A stretch of DNA of 50,279 nt from Acidobacteriota bacterium (GTDB lineage: Bacteria; Acidobacteriota; Aminicenantia; UBA2199): positions 1 through 50,279 of the forward strand of contig JAKLEC010000005.1 in assembly GCA_022711715.1 (NCBI GenBank), in the 5' to 3' direction. The notes beneath the pieces are model-generated. The model did not search any database. It saw only the letters and a program-made list of their open reading frames with translations, and was not told where the DNA came from. Positions 34,690 to 42,401 of this stretch are shown piece by piece; the stretch's first letter is position 1; the number at the start of each line of letters is the position of its first letter. The position numbers and the translations under genes were made by a program.

Positions 34690-36081
34690 ATGTTCGACAA
34701 GAAAACCTACGTTCAGCGCCGGGCGAAGCTTGCCCGCCAGGTGAAGTCGGGGCTGCTGCTGTTCCTGGGCAACGGCGAGAGCCCGATGAACTACCCGGCC
34801 AATCCCTATCATTACCGCCAGGACAGCACGTTCCTGTACTTTTTCGGCCTCAGCCACCCGGGCCTGGCCGCGGTCATCGACCTCGACGAGGGCCGGCAGA
34901 CGGTGTTCGGCGACGACGTGGACATGGAGGACATCATTTGGATGGGGCCGCAGCCGGCGCTGAAGGGGCGCTGCGCCCGCGTCGGCGTCAGCGACCAGCG
35001 GCCGCTGGTCGACCTGGCCGCCGTGCTGCGCGACGGCGTGCGCCAGGGGCGCCGGGTCCACTTCCTGCCCCCCTACCGCGCCGAGAACGCGGCCTGGCTG
35101 GAGCGGCTGCTGGGCATCCGCGCCGAGACAGCCCGCGACCACGCCTCGGCCGAGTTCGCCCGGGCGGTCATCGCCCAGCGCTCGCTCAAGAGCGCCGGGG
35201 AAGTGGCCGAGATCGAGGCCGCCCTGGCCGTCAGCGCCGCCATGTACCGCGAGGCCATGGCCATGGCCCAGCCGGGCATCAGCGAGCGCGAGATCGCCGG
35301 CTTCATCGAGGGCATCGCCCTGGCCGGCGGCGGCCGCATGGCGTTCCCGGCCATCGTCAGCAAGCACGGCGAGACGCTGCACAACCACTTCCACGGCAAC
35401 CGCCTGGCCGAGGGCGACCTGCTGCTGATCGACTCGGGCGCCGAGGCGGAGAGCGGCTACGCCTCCGACATCACCCGCACCATCCCCGTGGGCGGCCGCT
35501 TCAACCCCCTGCAGAAGGACATCTACGAGACGGTGCTGGACATGCAGCTCACCGCCATCGCCATGATCCGCCCGGGCGTCAGCTACCGCAGCGTGCACCT
35601 GCGGGCCAGCGAGGTGCTGGCCGAGCACCTGGCGCACATCGGGCTGATGCGCGGCCGCGCCGCCGACGCCGTCGCCTGCGGCGCCCACGCCCTCTTCTTC
35701 CCCCACGGCCTGGGCCACATGATGGGGCTGGACGTCCACGACATGGAGGACCTGGGCGAGACCTGGGTGGGGTACGACGACAAGGTCAAGCGCAGCCCGC
35801 AATTCGGCCTGGCCTACCTGCGCCTGGCCAGGAAGCTCGAGGCCGGCCACGTGCTGACGGTCGAACCCGGCATCTACTTCATCCCCGCCCTCATCGACCA
35901 GTGGCGCCGGGAGAGGCGCCACGCCGAGTTCATCCGCTACGAGCGGGTGGAGAAGCTGCGCGCCTTCGGCGGCATCCGCATCGAGGACGACGTGCTGGTG
36001 CTGAAGCGGGGCGTGCGCGTGCTCGGCCCGGCCATCCCCAAGTCGGTCGCCGAGGTCGAAGCGGCGGTTCGCGGCCGCTAG
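34690..36081 (+). CDS. pepP: Xaa-Pro aminopeptidase (M24B, PepP-like)
   Basis: 463 residues. The N-terminal aminopeptidase-P domain (about 1-165) includes NPYHYRQDSTFLYFFGLSHPG. The pita-bread catalytic domain has the five metal ligands: D of LIDSGAE, D of DITRTIPVGG, H of FPHGLGHMMGLDVHD, E of TVEPGIYF and E of GIRIEDD. It removes N-terminal residues preceding proline in the cytoplasm. The start at 34690 has GAAGGAG at good spacing; upstream codons in the open frame come from the repeat element. Confidence 0.93.
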   Translation: MFDKKTYVQRRAKLARQVKSGLLLFLGNGESPMNYPANPYHYRQDSTFLYFFGLSHPGLAAVIDLDEGRQTVFGDDVDMEDIIWMGPQPALKGRCARVGVSDQRPLVDLAAVLRDGVRQGRRVHFLPPYRAENAAWLERLLGIRAETARDHASAEFARAVIAQRSLKSAGEVAEIEAALAVSAAMYREAMAMAQPGISEREIAGFIEGIALAGGGRMAFPAIVSKHGETLHNHFHGNRLAEGDLLLIDSGAEAESGYASDITRTIPVGGRFNPLQKDIYETVLDMQLTAIAMIRPGVSYRSVHLRASEVLAEHLAHIGLMRGRAADAVACGAHALFFPHGLGHMMGLDVHDMEDLGETWVGYDDKVKRSPQFGLAYLRLARKLEAGHVLTVEPGIYFIPALIDQWRRERRHAEFIRYERVEKLRAFGGIRIEDDVLVLKRGVRVLGPAIPKSVAEVEAAVRGR

Positions 36082-36137
36082 CCCGTCGCCCCGGCCCAGC
36101 CGCAGGGCACCGCGTTGCCGTGGCCGCAGGCCCTTGG

Positions 36138-36166
36138 TTGTGCATCGCCGCCGCGCGCCCTATAAT
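36138..36166 (+). promoter_or_regulatory. promoter of the SAP/Cys micro-protein gene
   Basis: TTGTGC (36138-36143), 17 nt, TATAAT (36161-36166). The leader of about 40 nt contains GGAGGGGG. Confidence 0.55.
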
Positions 36167-36214
36167 ACAGGCAGGCCATTGACGCGGCCCGACGGGGCCG
36201 GAGGGGGAATGCCC

Positions 36215-36448
36215 ATGGAAGGCAGAGAACTGAATTGGGTCGAGATGCGCCGCTACGCCCGCAGCAAGGGAGTGAACCCGGGCAAGATGAGGAAGACCGA
36301 GCTCGTGCGCGCCATCCAGGCCGCCGAGGGCAATCCGCAGTGCTTCGCCAGCGAGAGGAAGGACCATTGCCCCGAGACGGACTGCCTGTGGGAGCGCGAC
36401 TGCAAGAAGCCGCCGGCGGCCGCGCCGCGGGAAACGCCGCCCGCCTAG
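36215..36448 (+). CDS. small SAP-domain protein with a four-cysteine tail
   Basis: 77 residues. The front half is a SAP-like helix-extended loop-helix (VEMRRYARSKGVNPGKMRKTELVRAIQAAEG), a fold that often binds nucleic acids. The back half has four cysteines (CFASERKDHC and CLWERDC) that could bind a metal. Similar SAP plus cysteine proteins occur in Geobacter-type bacteria from memory; their role is unknown. The start at 36215 suits the GGAGG spacing; the ATG at 36209 is too close to it. It lies upstream of rex, which has its own promoter. Confidence 0.75.
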   Translation: MEGRELNWVEMRRYARSKGVNPGKMRKTELVRAIQAAEGNPQCFASERKDHCPETDCLWERDCKKPPAAAPRETPPA

Positions 36449-36461
36449 CCGCTCCCGGCGC

Positions 36462-36490
36462 TTGACATTCCCCGGTGGGTCGGATAAAAT
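36462..36490 (+). promoter_or_regulatory. rex promoter
   Basis: TTGACA (36462-36467), 17 nt, TAAAAT (36485-36490), one of the best promoters in the window. Confidence 0.7.
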
Positions 36491-36499
36491 TAATTTTAA

Positions 36500-36515
36500 C
36501 GTAAACTATATTACG
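36500..36515. promoter_or_regulatory. candidate operator before rex
   Basis: An AT-rich inverted repeat CGTAA-N6-TTACG lies between the rex -10 and its ATG. Rex proteins bind AT-rich inverted repeats of roughly this size (TTGTGA-N6-TCACAA type), so autoregulation is plausible though the half-site differs. Confidence 0.4.
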
Positions 36516-36522
36516 AGGCGCC

Positions 36523-37176
36523 ATGAAAAAGAAGATCAGCCTGAGGGTGATCCGCCGGATCCTGTTTTATTATGAGGCCTTGCTGAAGCTGAACCTGCCG
36601 GAAAACGCCTATATTTCCTCCAAGAAACTCGAGGAGGTCACCGGCGTCTCCTGCAACCAGGTGCGCCAGGATTTCTTCTACCTGGGCATTTCCATCGGCA
36701 AGCAGAAGAAAGGCTACCTGGTCAAGAAGCTGTTCCGCGAGCTGAAGAAGATCCTCTCCATCGAGCACGGCGCCCGGGTGATCATCATCGGCGCCGGCCG
36801 CATCGGCCAGGCGCTCTCCCATTACAAGCTTTTCAAGGACCACAACATCAGCGTCACCGCTCTGTTCGACATCAAGCCCGAGCTGGTCGGCACCGAGGTG
36901 GGCAAGCCCGGCCAGAAAAAGCCGGTCCTGCACGTCAACCAGCTGGAGGAGTACCTGAACGCCAACCCCGACATCCGCATCGCCCTGCTGACCCTTCCCG
37001 AGGAGGCGGCCCAGGAGACCCTGGACAAGCTGATCGCCCACGGCGTCAAGGGCGTGGTCAATTTCGCCCCCAAGATCCTCCGGGTGCCAAAGGAGTCCCG
37101 CGACGTGCAGCTGATCAACGACTGCATCGGCACATCGCTGTACAAGATCGTCTACCAGCTGTACAGCCGCCGCTGA
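36523..37176 (+). CDS. rex: redox-sensing transcriptional repressor Rex
   Basis: 217 residues, normal length. An N-terminal winged helix (RVIRRILFYYEALLKL...SSKKLEEVTGVSCNQVRQDFFYLG) is followed by a Rossmann domain (VIIIGAGRIGQALSHY) that binds NADH/NAD+. The C-terminal NDCIGTSLYKIVYQLYSRR is the domain-swap helix. It represses fermentation and respiration genes at low NADH and is released by NADH. The KKGYLVKKL stretch replaces the common GYNVxxL. GAGG lies before the ATG, and a perfect inverted repeat sits in its leader. Confidence 0.92.
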   Translation: MKKKISLRVIRRILFYYEALLKLNLPENAYISSKKLEEVTGVSCNQVRQDFFYLGISIGKQKKGYLVKKLFRELKKILSIEHGARVIIIGAGRIGQALSHYKLFKDHNISVTALFDIKPELVGTEVGKPGQKKPVLHVNQLEEYLNANPDIRIALLTLPEEAAQETLDKLIAHGVKGVVNFAPKILRVPKESRDVQLINDCIGTSLYKIVYQLYSRR

Positions 37177-37181
37177 GCCCC

Positions 37182-37211
37182 ATGACCGGGAACGAACGCG
37201 GCGCAGGCTGA
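37182..37211 (+). other. nine-codon leader cistron / direct repeat before the CorC-like gene
   Basis: ATG ACC GGG ... TGA spells MTGNERGAG and ends 5 nt before the CorC-like ATG. The sequence GCTGAGCCCCATG occurs twice, 36 nt apart, at the rex stop and at the CorC-like start. It may be a small duplication that created a spurious start or a translation-coupling leader. Confidence 0.3.
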
Positions 37212-37216
37212 GCCCC

Positions 37217-38485
37217 ATGGACGGCGGCTTCCTCTTCCCCCTGCTCCTTTTCCTGCTGCTGGTGCTGGCCAGCGCCTTCTTCTCCTCCGCCGAAACCTCG
37301 GTGCTGACCATCAGCCGCGCCCAGCTGGGACACCGCGCCAAACGCAGGGACCGGCCGGCCATGCTGCTGGCACGGCTGCTGGAGCGGCCCGAGGAGTTCC
37401 TCTCCACCATCCTGGTGGGCAACAACCTGGTGAACGTCGCCGCCGCCTCGGTGGCCACCTACATGCTGACCCGCTACTTCCACGGCAGCCAGGGAACGCT
37501 GCTGGTCATCTCCAGCCTGCTGACCACCCTGATCCTGCTGGTCTTCGGCGAGATCACCCCCAAGTCCTACGCCTACCGCCACGCCGAGAAGCTGGCCTTC
37601 CTCTACGCCCGGCCGGTGCACGTCTTCGCGCTGCTCTTCTCGCCGCTGGTCAAGGCGCTCTCGCTGCTGCCCGCGCTGTTTTTCCGCCGCCGGGGCGCCC
37701 AGGCCTGGGGCCGCAAGGAACTGAGCCTGGAGGAGATCAAGCACTTTCTCTCCATGGAGAGCCAGCTGTTCCGCGACCACCCCGAGACCCTGCGCATGCT
37801 CACCGGCATCCTCGACGTCTCGCAGAAGGACATCAAGGCTGTCATGACGCCGCGCGTGGCCATCACCGCCGTCCGCGAGGGCAGCAGCCCCGCCGAGCTG
37901 CGCCGCATCCTCCTGGAGAAGGGTTTCTCGCGCATCCCCCTCTACCGCGGCAAGCTGGACAACATCACCGGCATCATCGACTCGCGCGTGCTGCTGCGGG
38001 CCATGCTGAGTCAGGACCTCGAGCACATCGACCTGCGCCAGGTCGCCGCGCGGCCGATCTTCGTCTCCGAGTATTCCTCGCTGAACACGCTGCTCAACGA
38101 ATTCAAGAAGCACCAGCTGAACCTGGCCGTGGTGCTGGACGAGTACGGCTCGACCATCGGCATCGTCACCCTCGGCGACGTGCTGCGCGGCGTGCTGGGC
38201 GACCTGGAGGTGCGCGGCCGTGGCATCCAGAAGCTGGGCGGCGGCGCCTTCCTGGCCAAGGGCAGCCTGCCGGTGGAGGAGGTCAACACCGAGCTGGAGC
38301 TGGACCTGCCCGAGCGCAAGGACTACACCACCCTATCCGGGCTGTTCATCTACGAGTACGGCCGCCTGCCCCAGGAGAACGCCCGCGTGCGGGTGAAGAA
38401 CTGCCTGCTGGTGGCCAGGAAGATGGGGCGGCGCAAGATCGAAGAGGTCGTCGTCATCCGCCATGAAGACCATCGCCCAGAATAA
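37217..38485 (+). CDS. CorC/HlyC-family protein: DUF21 membrane domain, CBS pair, CorC domain
   Basis: 422 residues. The DUF21 (CNNM) domain with about four membrane helices covers 1-170 (ASAFFSSAETSVLTISRAQL, LVGNNLVNVAAASVAT, FGEITPKSYAYRHAEKLAF). Two CBS domains follow (MTPRVAITAVREGSSPAEL...SRIPLYRGKLDNITGIIDSRVLL; PIFVSEYSSLNTLLNEFKKHQLNLAVVLDEYGSTIGIVTLGDVL), then the CorC transporter-associated domain. It probably takes part in Mg2+/Co2+ efflux. Three bacterial-type motifs are intact. No clear ribosome site precedes it. It overlaps smpB by 23 bases. Confidence 0.9.
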   Translation: MDGGFLFPLLLFLLLVLASAFFSSAETSVLTISRAQLGHRAKRRDRPAMLLARLLERPEEFLSTILVGNNLVNVAAASVATYMLTRYFHGSQGTLLVISSLLTTLILLVFGEITPKSYAYRHAEKLAFLYARPVHVFALLFSPLVKALSLLPALFFRRRGAQAWGRKELSLEEIKHFLSMESQLFRDHPETLRMLTGILDVSQKDIKAVMTPRVAITAVREGSSPAELRRILLEKGFSRIPLYRGKLDNITGIIDSRVLLRAMLSQDLEHIDLRQVAARPIFVSEYSSLNTLLNEFKKHQLNLAVVLDEYGSTIGIVTLGDVLRGVLGDLEVRGRGIQKLGGGAFLAKGSLPVEEVNTELELDLPERKDYTTLSGLFIYEYGRLPQENARVRVKNCLLVARKMGRRKIEEVVVIRHEDHRPE

Positions 38486-38927
38486 GAAGGCCTTCCACGA
38501 CTACGAGATCCTCGACCGCTTCGAGGCCGGCGTCTCCCTGGTCGGCAGCGAGGTCAAGTCGATCCGCGCCGGCCGCGTCAGCCTCAAGGACTCCTACGTG
38601 GAGGTGCAGGGAGGCGAGGCCTGGCTGCTGCGCTGCCACGTCAGCCCCTACGAGCAGGCCGGACCCTTCGGGCACGAGCCCGAGCGGCGGCGCAAGCTGC
38701 TGCTGCACGAGCGCGAGATCCGCCGCCTCGACCAGAAGGTCCGCGAGCGCGGCTTCAGCATCGTGCCGCTGCAGCTCTACTTCAACGATAAGGGCCGCAT
38801 CAAGGCCGAGATCGCCCTGGCACGCGGCAAGCGCGAATACGAGAAGAAGCAGAAGATCAAGGAGCGCGACATCCGCCGCGAGGTCGATCGCGACGTGCAG
38901 CGCTTTCGCGACAAGGGCAAGCGATAG
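38463..38927 (+). CDS. smpB: SsrA-binding protein SmpB
   Basis: 154 residues, the expected length. It opens KTIAQNKKAFHDYEILDRFEAGVSLVGSEVKSIRAGRVSLKDSYVEV, and ends with the basic tail KKQKIKERDIRREVDRDVQRFRDKGKR that enters the ribosome. It partners tmRNA in rescuing stalled ribosomes. tmRNA itself is not found next to it. Its start lies inside the CorC-like gene. Confidence 0.95.
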   Translation: MKTIAQNKKAFHDYEILDRFEAGVSLVGSEVKSIRAGRVSLKDSYVEVQGGEAWLLRCHVSPYEQAGPFGHEPERRRKLLLHEREIRRLDQKVRERGFSIVPLQLYFNDKGRIKAEIALARGKREYEKKQKIKERDIRREVDRDVQRFRDKGKR

Positions 38928-38961
38928 ACGGCGGATGGCAGCCCGGCCCCACCGGTCTACC

Positions 38962-39007
38962 GGGAAAGCAGAGGGAAGAGAAAGGGAAGAGCGAGGGAAG
39001 AGAGAGT
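38962..39007 (+). repeat. purine-only GGGAAGAG repeat tract
   Basis: About 45 nt of nearly pure purine built of GGGAAAGC/AGAGGGAAGAG/AAAGGGAAGAG units, 35 nt after smpB. No inverted partner is seen. It opens the 423-nt spacer before the PilT-like gene, which otherwise holds the repeat element at 39010-39275 and a promoter. Confidence 0.65.
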
Positions 39008-39009
39008 GG

Positions 39010-39275
39010 CAGATCGGTCCGAAATAACTCTCACAAAGACCCGTGAAACGGGTAAAACCAAAGCTCCAAGTTCCCAGCACCAATGCCCAAATGACCAAAA
39101 TGAAGCTCAGTGGAAGTGACCGTGCCCGTGACAGCAAGAATTCAGCATCAGTCCTGCTTGGTTTGGCTGACAGGGACACTCACGCTGACACGTGCCTCAG
39201 CATATTTGGAACTCGGAATATGTTTGGTATTGGGTGCTTGGTGCCAGGAATTTTAGTCTGCCGAGCATCTGACCT
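39010..39275. repeat. CCAAATTCC-type inverted-repeat element (copy 3)
   Basis: Left arm CCAAAGCTCCAAGTTCC...CCAAATGACC (about 39058-39100), right arm TTTGGAACTCGGAATATG...TTGGTATTGGGTGCTTGG (about 39210-39245), then the core AGTCTGCCGAGCATC (from 39255), a variant of AGTCCTGCCGGATC in the copies at 3.4 and 12.2 kb. GGCAGATCGG at 39008-39017 echoes the GGACAGATC edge. Confidence 0.65.
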
Positions 39276-39280
39276 AGCAC

Positions 39281-39309
39281 TTGAATTATCGGAAGGTTTC
39301 ATCTACAAT
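39281..39309 (+). promoter_or_regulatory. promoter of the PilT/PilU-like gene
   Basis: TTGAAT (39281-39286), 17 nt, TACAAT (39304-39309), directly beyond the repeat element. A leader of about 35 nt carries CTGGAGG. Confidence 0.65.
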
Positions 39310-39350
39310 TTCAGTATGACCCACGTGCTGGCCGTTCCCTGGAGGGCACC

Positions 39351-40427
39351 ATGCCGATCGTCAATCTGAGCCAGATCCTTACCTTCGCCGCCGAGAAAGG
39401 GGCATCCGACATCCATTTCCAGGTCGGCGCGCCGCCGCTGCTGCGCCACCACGGCGAGCTGTTCCCGCTGAAGCATGCGCCGCTGAGCGAGGAGGACATG
39501 GTGGCCATCGGCCAGACGCTGGCCAAGTACGCTGACGCCGAGAAGTTCAAGCAGGAGCTGCGCGACTACGACGGCTCGTTCGCCCTGGCCAACGTGGCCC
39601 GCTTCCGCGTCAACGTCTTCCGCCAGAACGGCCGCTACGCCGCCGTGCTGCGCCTGATCCCCTTCAAGCCGCGCACGTTCCAGGAGCTCAACCTCCCCAA
39701 GGTGCTGGAGAAGATCGCCTCGCTCAAGCGCGGGCTGATCCTGGTCACCGGCGCCACCGGCAACGGCAAGTCGACCACCCTGGCGGCCATCATCAACCAC
39801 ATCAACCAGAAGCGGCGGGCGCACATCATCACCATCGAGGACCCGATCGAGTACCTGTTCGAAAAGAACCTGTCGGTCGTCTCGCAGCGCGAGATCGGCC
39901 CCGACACCGAGTCGTTCGCCTCGGCGCTGCGCGCGGCCATGCGCCAGGACCCCGACGTGCTGATGGTGGGCGAGCTGCGCGACCACCAGACGATCGACAC
40001 CTGCCTGAAGGCCGCCGAGACCGGCCACCTGGTCATGGCCTCCATCCACACCGCCGACGTGCTGCGCACCGTGAACCGCCTGCTGAGCTACTTCCCGGCC
40101 GAGGAGCAGCCGGCGGTACGCCAGCGCCTGGCCGAGAACCTGGTGGCCATCGTCTCGCAGCAGCTGCTGCCCAGCGTGGACAAGTCGGGGCTGGTCCCCG
40201 CCTGCGAGATCCTGCTGGCCAACAAGACCATCGAGATGTGCCTCAAGAACCCCGAGAAGACCAACGAAATCCTGGCGCACGTCGCCAAGAACCGCGACCT
40301 GGGCATGCAGACCTTCGACCAGCACCTGATCGAGCTGGTGAAGGCGCGCAAGATCTCGATGGACGACGCCATGCTGGCCGCCGAGCAGGCCGAGCAGCTC
40401 GAGCGCGACATGACGCTGGAAGAATAG
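39351..40427 (+). CDS. pilT: pilus retraction ATPase, PilT/PilU type
   Basis: 358 residues. The N-terminal PAS-like domain (GASDIHFQVGAPPLLRHHGEL) and ATPase core with Walker A GATGNGKS (134-141), Asp box IITIEDPIEY, Walker B region DVLMVGELRDHQT and His box GHLVMASIHTADV are present. AIRNLIRE, the classic PilT retraction motif, is not seen; the equivalent reads ILAHVAKNRDLGMQTFDQHLIELVK, closer to PilU. It should depolymerise pili and power twitching or DNA uptake, pairing with the pilCBMNOPQ operon 27 kb away. Confidence 0.9.
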   Translation: MPIVNLSQILTFAAEKGASDIHFQVGAPPLLRHHGELFPLKHAPLSEEDMVAIGQTLAKYADAEKFKQELRDYDGSFALANVARFRVNVFRQNGRYAAVLRLIPFKPRTFQELNLPKVLEKIASLKRGLILVTGATGNGKSTTLAAIINHINQKRRAHIITIEDPIEYLFEKNLSVVSQREIGPDTESFASALRAAMRQDPDVLMVGELRDHQTIDTCLKAAETGHLVMASIHTADVLRTVNRLLSYFPAEEQPAVRQRLAENLVAIVSQQLLPSVDKSGLVPACEILLANKTIEMCLKNPEKTNEILAHVAKNRDLGMQTFDQHLIELVKARKISMDDAMLAAEQAEQLERDMTLEE

Positions 40428-40435
40428 AAAAAATT

Positions 40436-40600
40436 ACTAAGGTAAAAGGCAAAAGGAAAAAGTAGAAAGCCCTTTGTCGGCATTTCTATAATCAGTGAAG
40501 AATTAAAAAGGGCTTCGAAAGGCAATCGCCACGATCGTGATTGAGAACGCGCCTTGCACTTTTACCTTTTGCCTTTTTCCTTTTACCTTCGGAAGTAATG
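40436..40600. repeat. AAAAGGCAAAAGG-type inverted-repeat element (copy 1)
   Basis: It fills the convergent gap between pilT and the SpoIIE-type phosphatase. Left arm AAGGTAAAAGGCAAAAGGAAAAAG, beginning about 11 nt after the pilT stop; right arm the inverse, ending about 14 nt from the phosphatase stop. The inner edges read GTAGAAAGCCCTTTGTCGG (left) and, inverted, GTGCAAGGCGCGTTC (right), related to the cores at 34.6 and 41.9 kb. Confidence 0.75.
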
Positions 40601-40607
40601 TTGCGCG

Positions 40608-41693
40608 TCAGGCGCCGATGCGGCGCAGGACCAGCAGCGTCTGGTCGTCGTCGGGGCTGGACTCGCCGATGAAGCGCTGGACGGCGTCAAGGAGGGCCTG
40701 GCCCAAGGCGGCCGCTCCTTGGCGCGCATGGCCCGCGGCCAGCGCCGCCACGCGCTGGTTGCCGAAGCACTCGCCCTCGGCGTTGCGCGCCTCGTTGATG
40801 CCGTCGGAATAGACCAGCAGCACGTCGCCCGGCGCCAGCGTCTCCTCGGCCACGGCGTAGGCGGCATCGGCCAGCAGGCCCAGTGCCGCCCCGCCCTTGG
40901 CCAGCGAGCGCGGGACGCCGCCGCTCACCAGGATGGGCGGCGTGTGGCCGGCGTTGAGCAGGCGCACGGCGCCGTCGGCGTTGCGCACCTCGAGCACGGC
41001 CAGGGTGGCGAAGCGGTTGCTGATGCCGTCACGGCGGAAGATGCGGTTGATCCGCCCCCCCAGTTCGGCCAGCGGCGTGGTCTCGCTGCACAGGGCGCGG
41101 ATGGTCGCCTGCAGCTTGGCCATGAGCAGGGCTGCGGACAGCCCTTTGCCCGAGACGTCCCCGAGCGCCAGCAGGTGCTGGCCGGCGTCGAAATGGATGC
41201 AGTCGATCAGGTCGCCGCCCACGTCGTTGGCCGGGCGCGAGAAGAGCCACACGTCCCAGCCGGGAATGAGCGGGCGGGCGTCGGGCAGCAGCCGTCGCTG
41301 GATCGCCCTGCCCTCGGCCAGTTCGCTGCGCGCCAGCAGCTTGTCCTTCAGCTCGAGCATCAGGATGAAGACGAGGATGGCGCCGCCCAGCTGGGCGATC
41401 TGCAGGTGGATGCCGGTGCCGCCCACGTTGAAGCTGATCCGCACCAGGAAGATGAGATAGAAGGCGACGACCAGCAGGACGCGGCGCAGCGGCGTCAGCT
41501 TGAGGAACAGGCTGCGGCCCAGCCAGAAGGCCTGGTAGAGCGCGCGGCGGAAGCCGTCCATCTTTTCCAGGCGGGTCTTCTGCTCTTCGTCGAGGTAGAA
41601 GCCGCGGATGTCGGCCCAATCGTGGCGGACGGTCCGCCGCCAGTCGCGGAGCGGGACCTCGCGCCCCGCCGGGTCTTTGCCGCTTGCTTCCAT
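40608..41693 (-). CDS. membrane-associated PP2C/SpoIIE-type serine phosphatase
   Basis: 361 residues. Two hydrophobic helices (about 65-87 and 95-113) precede a SpoIIE/RsbU-type phosphatase domain (about 135-361). Metal-binding landmarks are DVGGDLIDCI, ALGDVSGKGLSAALLMA, LAPGDVLLVYSDGINEARN and DDQTLLVLRR. Such enzymes usually dephosphorylate anti-anti-sigma factors; no partner switch genes lie nearby. The start at 41693 has GGAGGAGG nine bases upstream; the longer open frame begins inside the repeat element and is rejected. Confidence 0.88.
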   Translation of the reverse strand: MEASGKDPAGREVPLRDWRRTVRHDWADIRGFYLDEEQKTRLEKMDGFRRALYQAFWLGRSLFLKLTPLRRVLLVVAFYLIFLVRISFNVGGTGIHLQIAQLGGAILVFILMLELKDKLLARSELAEGRAIQRRLLPDARPLIPGWDVWLFSRPANDVGGDLIDCIHFDAGQHLLALGDVSGKGLSAALLMAKLQATIRALCSETTPLAELGGRINRIFRRDGISNRFATLAVLEVRNADGAVRLLNAGHTPPILVSGGVPRSLAKGGAALGLLADAAYAVAEETLAPGDVLLVYSDGINEARNAEGECFGNQRVAALAAGHARQGAAALGQALLDAVQRFIGESSPDDDQTLLVLRRIGA

Positions 41694-41756
41694 GGGCGTC
41701 CCTCCTCCTCGTGTCATACGGGATTCGCCGCGAATAGTTGCGCGCTGGCTGGTGGT

Positions 41757-41943
41757 GAAAAGTGAAAAGCCTGGCCAGATCCTCCGTTTTCCCTTTGATA
41801 AGGCAAAAGGCAAAAGTAAATACCCCGACCAAGATTGCACACGCCCTCTTTCAAAATAATGGGAAAAGCAAAAAAGAAATCAGGAAACCGATTGTTTGCG
41901 GTCGAGCGCCTTACACTTTTGCCTTTTGCCTTTTGCCTTTTCA
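41757..41943. repeat. AAAAGGCAAAAGG-type inverted-repeat element (copy 2), partly coding
   Basis: Left arm AAGGCAAAAGGCAAAAGTAAA (about 41800-41820), right arm the inverse of AAAAGGCAAAAGGCAAAAGG (about 41910-41943), followed inward by GTGTAAGGCGCTCGACCGC. A shorter AAAGTGAAAAG stretch opens it at 41757. The right arm and core lie inside the 3' end of the MauE-like coding region and are translated. Confidence 0.75.
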
Positions 41944-42401
41944 GGATTGGGCACGTCCCGCTCCTGGTTGAACAGCAGGATGACGATGCCGGGCAGGAGG
42001 ATCAGCAGGTCACGGCCGATGAGCACCCAGGCGTTCTCCTTGTCGGCGGCCGAGGTGGAGAAGCAGCCGCAGCTCAGGTCGACGCCGCGCAGGGCGTTGA
42101 AGGCCAGGGCGAGGATGAAGGCCAGCAGCAGCAGCGACAGCGTGGCGGCGGCGCTGCGCGTCCAGATCCCGGCGACCAGCAGCACCCCGGCCAGGAGCTC
42201 GAGCCAGGGCAGGGCCAGGGCCGGCAGCGTGACCAGCCAGTCGGGCAGGATGGCGTAGTTGGCGACGATCCCGGCAAAGGCGCGCGGATGGGCGATCTTG
42301 TCCAGGCTGGCGTAGATGAAGATGCCGCCCAGCGCCAGGCGGCACAGGACCTGCACGGGCATGGAAGCGAGCAGCGCGCCGGCCCTATCTCTCCACGTCA
42401 T
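41880..42401 (-). CDS. MauE/DoxX-like membrane protein with a repeat-derived tail
   Basis: 173 residues with four membrane helices (about 17-33, 50-77, 84-104, 127-144). DLSCGCFSTSA between helices three and four is the cysteine motif of MauE-type redox membrane proteins. The C-terminal about 22 residues (PEKAKGKRQKCKALDRKQSVS) are encoded by the AAAAGGC repeat arm and its core, so the natural stop has apparently been lost by insertion or fusion. It overlaps the rhodanese gene by 17 bases, hinting at a shared sulfur/disulfide role. Confidence 0.8.
   Translation of the reverse strand: MTWRDRAGALLASMPVQVLCRLALGGIFIYASLDKIAHPRAFAGIVANYAILPDWLVTLPALALPWLELLAGVLLVAGIWTRSAAATLSLLLLAFILALAFNALRGVDLSCGCFSTSAADKENAWVLIGRDLLILLPGIVILLFNQERDVPNPEKAKGKRQKCKALDRKQSVS

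Noticed and set aside
36134-36214. Longer start for the SAP/Cys protein
   Set aside because: The promoter's -10 and the ribosome site lie inside the added codons.
37182-37211. Functional peptide gene
   Set aside because: Nine codons with no ribosome site; kept only as a possible leader feature.
38928-39350. tmRNA (ssrA) expected near smpB
   Set aside because: No tRNA-like ends or tag reading frame could be recognised in the spacer.
39043-39369. Small open frame between smpB and the PilT-like gene
   Set aside because: Composed of the CCAAATTCC element and the promoter; not coding-like.
41694-41840. 49-codon N-terminal extension of the SpoIIE-type phosphatase
   Set aside because: It runs through the AAAAGGC element and passes over the strong GGAGGAGG site serving the start at 41693.
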